Assembly: GCA_964616755.1 (NCBI GenBank)
Contig: CAZTSI010000059.1
Span: forward strand, 1-18,534
Length of the DNA stretch: 18,534 nucleotides
Source: CAYNFR01 sp964616755
GTDB taxonomy: Bacteria > Bacteroidota > Bacteroidia > Chitinophagales > Saprospiraceae
Direction of reading: 5' to 3'
Below are positions 6,904 to 13,230 of this stretch, one piece after another; positions within the stretch are counted from its first letter, which is position 1, and the number at the start of each line of letters is the position of its first letter. The notes beneath the pieces are model-generated. The model was not told the origin of the DNA. It saw only the letters and a program-made list of their open reading frames with translations, and made no database searches. Position numbers and translations under genes: made by a program.

Positions 6904-7092
6904 ATGCGAGACAAATCAAACAAACCTTCTATTAACCCGCACTTACCGCAAAAAATGTGTGCTATTTGCGATCGACACTTCAATTGGCGGAAGAAATGGG
7001 CTAAAAACTGGAATGAGGTAAAATATTGTAGTCAACAATGTCGTCAAGTATCCAAATCAAACAAACCAAAGCCCATTGATAGCAGGAATTGA
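6904..7092 (+). CDS. DUF2256 zinc-ribbon microprotein
   Basis: A 62-residue basic protein with the hallmark DUF2256 motif: C19-x2-C22, then FNWRKKWAKNWNEVKYC and C42-x3-C46, which should bind one zinc ion. In most members I know, the second Trp of the WRKKW...W stretch is preceded by Cys; here it is Asn (NW). DUF2256 has no established function, but genes of this family are often found next to cryptochrome/photolyase genes, as here. The high charge (many Lys/Arg) would suit nucleic-acid or protein binding, which is inference. It overlaps the DUF429 gene by 17 bases. The preceding 94 bases contain no promoter that I can defend. Confidence 0.88.
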   Translation: MRDKSNKPSINPHLPQKMCAICDRHFNWRKKWAKNWNEVKYCSQQCRQVSKSNKPKPIDSRN

Positions 7093-7795
7093 TGGCTGTC
7101 GATCAGGATGGGTGATGGCAGTCTTTTTTGAAAATCGTTGTCAACTTTTGACGCTTTCTACTATACGTGAGTGTATAAATAGATTTCCGAATGTACAAAA
7201 AATTTGGATAGACCTTCCCATAGGACTGAGTTCTAGAAATATGCGTCGAGACGTGGATTTTTTTGCGCGCAAATATTTGCCCCAAGGATACAAATCGTCA
7301 CTTTTTACTCCGCCTTGCAGAGAAGCGCTGCAAGCAAAGTCATACCAACAAGCATGCGAGATTAATCAAGACATCTGCGATACACGGATCAGTCTACAAA
7401 CCTGGAATATTAGCCCAAAAATCTTAGAAGTAGATCAATGGCTGCAGCATGGTATTTCTGCTAACGACCTTTTTGTCGAAGCACATCCAGAGATTTGTTT
7501 TTATTTTTTGAACAAGAAGAAAACTCTTTTAGCAAAAAAGAAAACGCCTCAAGGTAGAATGGAACGACTGGATATCCTACGCTATTACAATTCTTCCATT
7601 ATCAGAGAATACGAAAGGATATGCAATAATACGTTCCGAAAGGATGTCCATTATGACGATATTCTTGACGCCTTGGCTCTCGGAATGAGTGCTGTACGCA
7701 GCCTGCAGGAGGGGCACAAAGTCATACACGGTCAAAACAAAATGGACGAGCTTGGCATTAGAATGGGCATGCATTATTATGACCCAAATGACTAA
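7076..7795 (+). CDS. DUF429 family protein, predicted RNase H-like nuclease
   Basis: The 239-residue product begins MIAGIDGCRSGW, the standard N-terminus of DUF429 proteins, which fixes the start at a TTG at 7076 inside the end of the DUF2256 gene. DUF429 has been predicted to adopt an RNase H fold; no activity is established as far as I know. Candidate acidic residues are D6, D46 in WIDLPIGL, E135 in VEAHPE and D194/D195/D198 in DDILDALALG, which are the positions conserved in the family. Other family features are the SSLFTPPCREAL block (74-85) and NISPKILEVDQWL (111-123). It overlaps the photolyase start by 8 bases, so DUF2256, DUF429 and photolyase form one translationally linked unit. A role in processing photodamaged nucleic acid is an inference from that context. 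Confidence 0.88.
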   Translation: MIAGIDGCRSGWVMAVFFENRCQLLTLSTIRECINRFPNVQKIWIDLPIGLSSRNMRRDVDFFARKYLPQGYKSSLFTPPCREALQAKSYQQACEINQDICDTRISLQTWNISPKILEVDQWLQHGISANDLFVEAHPEICFYFLNKKKTLLAKKKTPQGRMERLDILRYYNSSIIREYERICNNTFRKDVHYDDILDALALGMSAVRSLQEGHKVIHGQNKMDELGIRMGMHYYDPND

Positions 7796-9332
7796 ATCCT
7801 CATTTAAGGAACTTAGACTGATTCTTGGTGATCAACTCAATATGGAGCATTCGTGGTATCGCAATCGTAGCGATGACGTCTTATATGTGATGATGGAGAT
7901 TAGGCCCGAAAGCGAATATGTCACGCACCATATTCAAAAAGTCGTTGGGATTTTTTTGGCGATGCGAAATTTTTCTCAATTATTGAAGCAAAACGGTCAT
8001 CATGTCCAATATTTCGAAATTGATAATCCTCTGAATTTACACAGCTTTTCTTGTAACTGTCAAATGCTCATACAGCATCATGAAATAACCAAATTGAGCT
8101 ACCAAGAGCCCGATGAATATAGATTAGATCAACTCTTCTTGAATGAATTTTCAACAATAATCGCTGATGTGAATAGGGTTTCCTCCGAACATTTTTTTAC
8201 CGAGAGGACAGAGCTGGCCAATTTTTTTAAAGGCAAGATGTATGTAATGGAAAATTTCTACCGTCACTTGCGGCGAAAGCATTGCGTTTTAATGGATGGT
8301 GATACGCCAGCGACGGGTACTTGGAATTATGATAATCAGAATCGAAAGAAATTACCCAAAGGACAGGTCATGTATCCACCGTTTGGTTTTTCAAAAAATG
8401 TTTCATCTATTATTAAGCAAGTAGAATCTGCACAACTATTGACGATTGGGTTTATTGACCAAGAGTTTTTTTTATGGCCTACGAATAGAGAGGAGAGTAT
8501 CGCGCTCTTACAATATTTTATTGAACATTTGCTGCCGTATTTCGGTGATTTTCAAGATGCCATGTCGACTTCAGATTGGTCATTATTTCATAGCCGCCTG
8601 TCTTTTGCACTCAATACAAAAATGATCTCTCCTTCACTCGTGGTTCTTAAAGTTGAGCAAGCCTGGCGTGCAAACACTAGTAAGATTTCGATTTCTCAAG
8701 CGGAGGGATTTATTAGGCAAGTGCTAGGCTGGCGCGAATATATGAGGGGTGTTTACTGGGCAAAGATGCCAGATTTCAAGCATCTTAATTATTTTAAAAA
8801 TCGTCAACAGTTACCTGCGTTTTATTGGACGGGGGAGACGAAAATGCGATGTATGTCTCTTGCCATTCGACAATCGTTAGACTTGGCATACGCACATCAT
8901 ATTCAACGACTGATGGTTACTGGTAACTTTGCTCTTTTAGCGGGTGTTAATCCTGATGAAGTAGATGCATGGTATCTAGGTATTTATATAGATGCTTTTG
9001 AATGGGTAGAGATTACCAATACTCGGGGTATGAGCCAGTATGCCGACGGCGGTATTGTAGGCACAAAGCCCTATATATCATCGGGGGCTTACATTAACAA
9101 GATGAGTGATTATTGTAAGGGATGTTATTACGACGTGTCTTTGAAATATGGTGAACGCGCTTGTCCGTTTAATTCACTCTACTGGAGTTTTTTAGATGAA
9201 CATCAAGGACTATTGGCTTCTAATCAGCGAATGTCAATGATGTATGCTGTCTGGGCAAAAATGAACCCTCAAGAAAAGAAGCTGATTCTTGAGCATGCAG
9301 AAGGGTTAAGGGGCAAGCTGGACAAGTTATAA
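7788..9332 (+). CDS. Iron-sulfur (6-4) photolyase / bacterial cryptochrome (FeS-BCP, PhrB type)
   Basis: A 514-residue flavoprotein of the FeS-BCP clade, which uses light, FAD and a [4Fe-4S] cluster to repair (6-4) photoproducts, with a DMRL-type antenna in characterised members. The N-terminus ELRLILGDQLN is typical. The four cluster cysteines are C355, C443, C446 and C459, exactly +5 relative to Agrobacterium PhrB C350, C438, C441 and C454 as I remember them. H371, W395, M415 and Y429 also fall at +5 from PhrB H366, W390, M410 and Y424, so the active site and electron path look intact. I chose ATG 7788; an ATG at 7779 would add three residues, and a longer upstream frame lies inside the DUF429 gene. 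Repair of (6-4) lesions is the likely role; a signalling cryptochrome role is possible, as for CryB. Confidence 0.95.
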   Translation: MTKSSFKELRLILGDQLNMEHSWYRNRSDDVLYVMMEIRPESEYVTHHIQKVVGIFLAMRNFSQLLKQNGHHVQYFEIDNPLNLHSFSCNCQMLIQHHEITKLSYQEPDEYRLDQLFLNEFSTIIADVNRVSSEHFFTERTELANFFKGKMYVMENFYRHLRRKHCVLMDGDTPATGTWNYDNQNRKKLPKGQVMYPPFGFSKNVSSIIKQVESAQLLTIGFIDQEFFLWPTNREESIALLQYFIEHLLPYFGDFQDAMSTSDWSLFHSRLSFALNTKMISPSLVVLKVEQAWRANTSKISISQAEGFIRQVLGWREYMRGVYWAKMPDFKHLNYFKNRQQLPAFYWTGETKMRCMSLAIRQSLDLAYAHHIQRLMVTGNFALLAGVNPDEVDAWYLGIYIDAFEWVEITNTRGMSQYADGGIVGTKPYISSGAYINKMSDYCKGCYYDVSLKYGERACPFNSLYWSFLDEHQGLLASNQRMSMMYAVWAKMNPQEKKLILEHAEGLRGKLDKL

Positions 9333-9359
9333 TTTTAAATATCTTACGAAAAATAGGGA

Positions 9360-10613
9360 ATGGGGAGATTTATTTGGTCGTTGAGTAGTATTGTGCTTCT
9401 AATATGCATTGAAGGGTATAGCGCTCTTGGTTTGTTAGATTGGATATCTTCTTTTTTGGGTCGTCCTATATCAGTTGTGCTAGTCCTTATTGTAATAGGG
9501 CTTCGATACCTGGCATATGCCTTTGTAATACAACATAGAGATAAAAGAGTCGTAGATCGTCCCAATTGGGTAAACAGCTTTTCAGCGTTCGCACTTATTT
9601 CAAGTTTTACGTTGATATTCTTTGCGCTTCTTTTAGCCTTAAAAGATATCTTTTTATTCTTGATGCCCACTTTGTTTGGCTTAATTGACTATTCTGTAGA
9701 TCTGGAGTATGCTACTTTAATCATGAATCATATCGTCGGAGGTAGCAGCCTTGCCTTGTTTTTAACCTTTTGGTTAGGTCATAGCTTTGGACGTTATCGA
9801 TACCGCGTCGAGAATGTTTACTTCTCTTTCCCTAATCTGCCCGAGAACTTTCATGGATTCAAGATAGCACAAATAAGCGATGCACATAGTGGCAGCTGGG
9901 ATAGCCCCATAAGTGTCGCTAAAGGCTTAAAGCGGATGCAAGACGAGCAACCGGATATGATTGTGTTTACAGGTGATCTCGTTAATGGTCATAAAGATGA
10001 AATCGATCCTTTTATTGATTCCTTCAAATGCCTCAGTGCCCCTTTCGGCAAGTTTGCAGTTCTAGGCAACCATGATTACTATGGACAGCCCCGAGATAGG
10101 GCTGAACGACAAGTCTACTGGGAAGATTTTAGGGGCAAATATGAAATGATGGGATTCGATCTGATGATGAATGAATCGCGCATAATTAAACGTGGCGATC
10201 AACAAATAGCGCTTTTAGGGGTCGAAAATTGGGGGGCGGGAAGATGGTTTCCCAAAAAAGGTGATCTATCAAAGGCGATTGATGGTCTGGCAAGTGATTT
10301 ATTCTTTATCCTCTTATCACATGATCCTAGCCATTGGGAAAAAATCGTGCTCGAACACCCACAAGATATTCAACTTACTTTGAGCGGACATACGCATGGT
10401 CTGCAGTTTGGGATAAAATTCAAATCATTTTCATGGAGCCCAATGAAATATAGGCTCAAACACTGGTACGGCACCTATGAGCAATTAGGACAAAAACTAT
10501 ACATCAATAGAGGCTTTGGCTATTTAGCATATCCTGGCAGAGTAGGTATGTGGCCAGAGATTACCCTGATTACTTTGCTGAAAGCTGATTTTGCCGAGAA
10601 AAAAAATAATTAA
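9360..10613 (+). CDS. Membrane-anchored metallophosphoesterase (YaeI-like)
   Basis: A 417-residue protein with four predicted N-terminal membrane segments (about 5-25, 34-52, 73-97 and 120-142) followed by a calcineurin-like phosphoesterase domain. The dimetal site is complete: D174-x-H176 in ISDAHSG, D206 in TGDLVNG, N237-H238-D239 in GNHDYY, and H344-x-H346 in SGHTHG. This architecture matches YaeI/YkuE-like membrane phosphoesterases, some of which act on lipid substrates such as UDP-diacylglucosamine; the substrate here is unknown. It starts 27 bases after the photolyase stop with no terminator between, so it may be cotranscribed with it, though a functional link is not evident. Its stop codon lies inside an 18-base dyad that precedes the YceI gene. 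Confidence 0.93.
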   Translation: MGRFIWSLSSIVLLICIEGYSALGLLDWISSFLGRPISVVLVLIVIGLRYLAYAFVIQHRDKRVVDRPNWVNSFSAFALISSFTLIFFALLLALKDIFLFLMPTLFGLIDYSVDLEYATLIMNHIVGGSSLALFLTFWLGHSFGRYRYRVENVYFSFPNLPENFHGFKIAQISDAHSGSWDSPISVAKGLKRMQDEQPDMIVFTGDLVNGHKDEIDPFIDSFKCLSAPFGKFAVLGNHDYYGQPRDRAERQVYWEDFRGKYEMMGFDLMMNESRIIKRGDQQIALLGVENWGAGRWFPKKGDLSKAIDGLASDLFFILLSHDPSHWEKIVLEHPQDIQLTLSGHTHGLQFGIKFKSFSWSPMKYRLKHWYGTYEQLGQKLYINRGFGYLAYPGRVGMWPEITLITLLKADFAEKKNN

Positions 10614-10629
10614 TGTTTGAACAAACATT
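10612..10629. promoter_or_regulatory. 18-base dyad upstream of yceI, candidate operator
   Basis: AATGTTTG-AA-CAAACATT is an inverted repeat with perfect 8-base arms and a 2-base spacer. It starts in the stop codon of the phosphoesterase gene and lies 60 bases before the yceI ATG. The tight spacing fits a dimeric helix-turn-helix repressor, for example of the TetR type, better than an RNA hairpin. No regulator gene is adjacent, and no U-tract follows, so a terminator is unlikely. Confidence 0.4.
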
Positions 10630-10689
10630 TTAGGCTGTAAATCAGTTTAAGTAAATTATTAACCATTTTATCTTATTAAAAAAAATTAC

Positions 10690-11367
10690 ATGAAATCACT
10701 ATTTGGAGTAGTCACTATGCTACTTTTTATTTCGTTTACTTCTTGCAAAAAAACAGCTGGAGAAGCGGCAGATGTTAATGATGCAGCCGCTGTAGCCGCC
10801 GCCAATGGAGTAGAATACCTGGTGGATTTGACCGCCAGCGCCGTCAATTGGGAAGGGACTAAGCCTACGGGCACGCACACTGGCACAATCAGTTTGTCTA
10901 ATGGTTCAGTGACCGTTGCTGACGGCAATGTTACTGGCGGATCATTTACTATTGATATGAATACGATCAATGTCACTGATCTAGAGGGTGAATGGAAAGA
11001 AAAGTTGGAAGTTCACCTCAAAGGTCTCGCCGAAGATAATGCAGATCACTTTTTTAATGTAACCAAATTTCCTACGGGCAAATTCGAAATTACGAAAGTG
11101 ACATCCTTGAGCAATGATCCAGATGGAACACATTTGGTGTATGGTAATCTTACTTTAAAGGAAACAACCAAAGAGGTTGGTTTTAAGGCAAGAGTAGAAA
11201 CGTCCAATGGTATGCTAATGGTAAGCTCTCCACAATTTAAAATTGACAGAACACAGTGGGGTGTCAACTATGGTTCAAAGTCTATCTTTAGTGACTTAGG
11301 AGACAAATTTGTTAATGACGAGATCGCCCTAAGTATCAACGTTAAGGCATCGGCTCCAGCTATGTAA
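10690..11367 (+). CDS. YceI-family lipoprotein
   Basis: A 225-residue exported protein with a lipoprotein signal: hydrophobic core VVTMLLFISFTSC with the lipobox Cys at 19, so it should be lipid-anchored outside the inner membrane. Residues 20-40 are an Ala-rich linker, and about 42-222 form a YceI domain, a lipocalin-like barrel that in known members binds polyisoprenoids or amphiphiles. Family features include VNWEGTKPTGTHTGTISLSNG and the C-terminal FKIDRTQWGVNYGSK block. The start is ATG after an A-rich tract. It has its own upstream gap of 76 bases with a dyad and is closed by a strong terminator, so it is probably a single-gene unit. Ligand is unknown; YceI proteins are often stress- or isoprenoid-linked. 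Confidence 0.93.
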   Translation: MKSLFGVVTMLLFISFTSCKKTAGEAADVNDAAAVAAANGVEYLVDLTASAVNWEGTKPTGTHTGTISLSNGSVTVADGNVTGGSFTIDMNTINVTDLEGEWKEKLEVHLKGLAEDNADHFFNVTKFPTGKFEITKVTSLSNDPDGTHLVYGNLTLKETTKEVGFKARVETSNGMLMVSSPQFKIDRTQWGVNYGSKSIFSDLGDKFVNDEIALSINVKASAPAM

Positions 11368-11385
11368 TTAGATATTGATTACATA
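11361..11385 (+). repeat. Inverted repeat spanning the yceI stop codon
   Basis: TATGTAAT at 11361-11368 and ATTACATA at 11378-11385 are perfect 8-base complements with a 9-base loop, covering the yceI TAA. It lies 20 bases before the main terminator. A weaker 5-base stem AATAG/CTATT (11387-11405) lies between them, so the transcript end can form a chain of three hairpins. Confidence 0.45.
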
Positions 11386-11405
11386 CAATAGGTGCAAGGT
11401 CTATT

Positions 11406-11438
11406 AAGGCGAGAAACTATTAAATTCTCGCCTTTTTT
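11406..11438 (+). terminator. Rho-independent terminator after yceI
   Basis: AAGGCGAGAA (11406-11415) pairs perfectly with TTCTCGCCTT (11425-11434) across a 9-base loop, and a run of T continues to 11438. This is a clear intrinsic terminator for the plus strand. On the minus strand the following U-tract is poor, so it is probably not efficient for the convergent DoxX gene. Confidence 0.9.
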
Positions 11439-11477
11439 ATTGCTTTATTTTGGCTAGGACAATTTCACTTTCATCTA

Positions 11478-11822
11478 TCAAACATAGAGGTACGCCCAAG
11501 CAATCAATAATATTTGCACCGGTAGTCGTATCAAAGTAGGCACGACCATCTTTCCTTTTGCGCGGGCTTTCTGAAAGTGAAACCAATTCGCAGGGAATAC
11601 GGCGATAAGCAAAACAATGGCCGCCCACGCAGAAAAACTTCGAGTTTCAGGTATGAGTAATCCTACAGCAATAGCAATTTCAGCAAAGCCTACCAACTTG
11701 TTGACAAAGCTAGGATTCGGTACCCATGGGGGTGTTATTTTTAGAAAAAATATCGGATTTCTAAAATGACTTACCCCAGCAAAGGCATAAAAAAATGCCA
11801 TCAACACTAAATGCCACATCAT
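11478..11822 (-). CDS. DoxX-family small integral membrane protein
   Basis: A 114-residue protein with four hydrophobic segments. The block FFYAFAGVSHFRNPIFFLKITPPWVP followed by LVGFAEIAIAVGLLIPETRSFSAWAAIVLLIAVFPAN, quoted here in pieces as FYAFAGVSHFRNP and LVGFAEIAIAVGLL, is typical of DoxX/YphA-like membrane proteins, whose role is poorly defined (electron transfer or redox stress has been proposed for relatives). I chose the ATG-ATG at 11817-11822, which puts the first membrane helix right at the N-terminus as in the family. The frame is open back to a GTG at 11930, but that extension is charged, has no family resemblance and no ribosome-binding site. The gene is convergent with yceI and divergent from the ABA4-like gene. 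No partner is evident. Confidence 0.85.
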   Translation of the reverse strand: MMWHLVLMAFFYAFAGVSHFRNPIFFLKITPPWVPNPSFVNKLVGFAEIAIAVGLLIPETRSFSAWAAIVLLIAVFPANWFHFQKARAKGKMVVPTLIRLPVQILLIAWAYLYV

Positions 11823-11990
11823 CGTATTATTTGATCGAAGCGAGATTACATCTTTTTTTTCATAAGGTTTGTAATTAAGTCCTTTTTGTCTAATTTGTCC
11901 TAGTAAAGCGAATGGAATGACAAAATTCACACCATTCGGTTTCCCTTGTACCCAATTCTATATTCACTGTTTTAAAGCGGCATTTAGATT

Positions 11991-12428
11991 ATGAACTACG
12001 CACAAATTTTCGAGTATTGCAATTCCCTTGCACTTATTGGTTGGCTCTTATTGATTTTTGGGTACTCTGTCCCTTATATCCGCCAAGTGGTGAGCTATGG
12101 TATCGTACCCATCCTATTATCCTTCGTATATGCCTATTTCATCTTCTTTGGTGGTGGCGAGATGTCTTTTTCTGATTTCGGTTCTCTCGAAGGTGTAATG
12201 CGATTATTCCAAAGTGAGACTGCAGTGTTGGCAGGATGGGTGCATTATTTGGTCTTTGATCTGTGGGTAGGCTCATGGGAAGTGGGGGATGCCGTCAAAC
12301 GAGGTATCAATAAATGGTTAGTCATACCATGCTTATTTTTCACCTTTATGCTGGGGCCAGTGGGATTGTTAATGTACATCTTATTGAGATGGGGCATCAC
12401 CAAAAGACTTGCACATGACAATTTCTGA
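11991..12428 (+). CDS. ABA4-like family membrane protein (DUF4281)
   Basis: A 145-residue protein with about four membrane segments and the ABA4-like signature GWVHYLVFDLWVGSWE (82-97), plus LGPVGLLMYILLR near the end. The plant founder, ABA4, is required for neoxanthin formation from violaxanthin in chloroplasts. Bacterial homologues have no fixed role and need not act on xanthophylls, although many Bacteroidota make carotenoids. The start is ATG. It overlaps the following 7-TM gene by 14 bases, and the gamma-glutamyltransferase-like gene follows 24 bases later, so the three probably form an operon. The 168 bases before it, shared with the divergent DoxX gene, show no TAnnTTTG core that I would defend. 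Confidence 0.85.
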   Translation: MNYAQIFEYCNSLALIGWLLLIFGYSVPYIRQVVSYGIVPILLSFVYAYFIFFGGGEMSFSDFGSLEGVMRLFQSETAVLAGWVHYLVFDLWVGSWEVGDAVKRGINKWLVIPCLFFTFMLGPVGLLMYILLRWGITKRLAHDNF

Positions 12429-13206
12429 GTTTGTTCTGCACCTGAGTCGACGCAATCGACTACTCTACAACATTGGATTGATCAATCTGGCCTTATTAGT
12501 CATCTGTTTAGGAATGTTTCTTTTCGATAGTCGACAAGTCATGGGCATCAATCCATGGATCAAACCCATGAAGTTTACACTATCCGTTATGCTTTATGTC
12601 TGGACATTTGGATGGTTGATGAACGATTTTACTTCGAAATTGCGAAAATGGATTCGACCTCTAAGCATGGTCATTTCAATAACCATGTTGCTTGAAATAG
12701 CCATAATTCTTCTGCAAGCAGCAAGAGGTGTGCGTTCTCACTTTAATATTGACTCCCCTTTAGACGGGTTGTTGTTTGCTTCGATGGGTATAATGATTGC
12801 ACTCAATACCGTGGTGGTGATAATAGTCTTCGTTTTATTCCTTCAACATCACGCTCATTTGCCAGCAGATTATATCCTATCAGTCCGTTTAGGCTTACTC
12901 ATATTTTTGATAGGAAATGTAGTCGGAGGCATGATCATTTCGCATGGCGGTCATACAATTGGTGCAGTCGACGGATCAGAAGGCATTCCATTTCTTAATT
13001 GGAGTAAAGTCGGTGGCGATCTCCGCATTGCGCATTTTTTAGGGCTTCATAGTATTCAAATTCTACCCTTGGTTGGCTATCTACTCAAGCAAATAGGTAT
13101 ATCTCTCAAAACTAGGGTTCGCGCGATAATCGGCATTTTTATGATGTATCTATTATTTTTAACCTTCGTTTTGTTACACACATTAAAAGGACAATCCTTT
13201 TTTTGA
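12415..13206 (+). CDS. Seven-helix membrane protein of unknown function
   Basis: A 263-residue hydrophobic protein with about seven membrane segments (roughly residues 16-38, 53-72, 81-104, 117-142, 153-174, 203-222 and 229-255). I do not recognise an assigned family. Two blocks look conserved from similar bacterial proteins I have seen: NPWIKPMKF before helix 2, and GGHTIGAVDGSEGIPFLNW followed by GDLRIAHFLGLHSIQ before and in helix 6. The His residues near helices 5 and 6, including AHF and GLH, could bind a cofactor such as heme or a metal; that is speculation. The start is ATG 12415, two codons inside a TTG, within the end of the ABA4-like gene. The overlap implies coupled translation and a shared membrane role. 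Confidence 0.8.
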   Translation: MTISEFVLHLSRRNRLLYNIGLINLALLVICLGMFLFDSRQVMGINPWIKPMKFTLSVMLYVWTFGWLMNDFTSKLRKWIRPLSMVISITMLLEIAIILLQAARGVRSHFNIDSPLDGLLFASMGIMIALNTVVVIIVFVLFLQHHAHLPADYILSVRLGLLIFLIGNVVGGMIISHGGHTIGAVDGSEGIPFLNWSKVGGDLRIAHFLGLHSIQILPLVGYLLKQIGISLKTRVRAIIGIFMMYLLFLTFVLLHTLKGQSFF

Positions 13207-13230
13207 ATAAAATGCTTAATAATCGAACTT

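Noticed and set aside
7689..7787. Longer N-terminus for the photolyase beginning inside the DUF429 gene
   Set aside because: Homologues begin with a few residues before LRLILGDQLN; the extension overlaps another conserved coding frame and does not resemble the family.
11437..11628. 63-codon minus-strand frame overlapping the terminator and the DoxX gene
   Set aside because: It is out of frame with DoxX, runs through the yceI terminator and has no domain; it is a shadow of DoxX coding sequence.
11823..11930. N-terminal extension of the DoxX gene to a GTG at 11930
   Set aside because: The extra 36 residues are charged, unlike the family, and the ATG pair at 11817-11822 puts the first membrane helix at the usual place.
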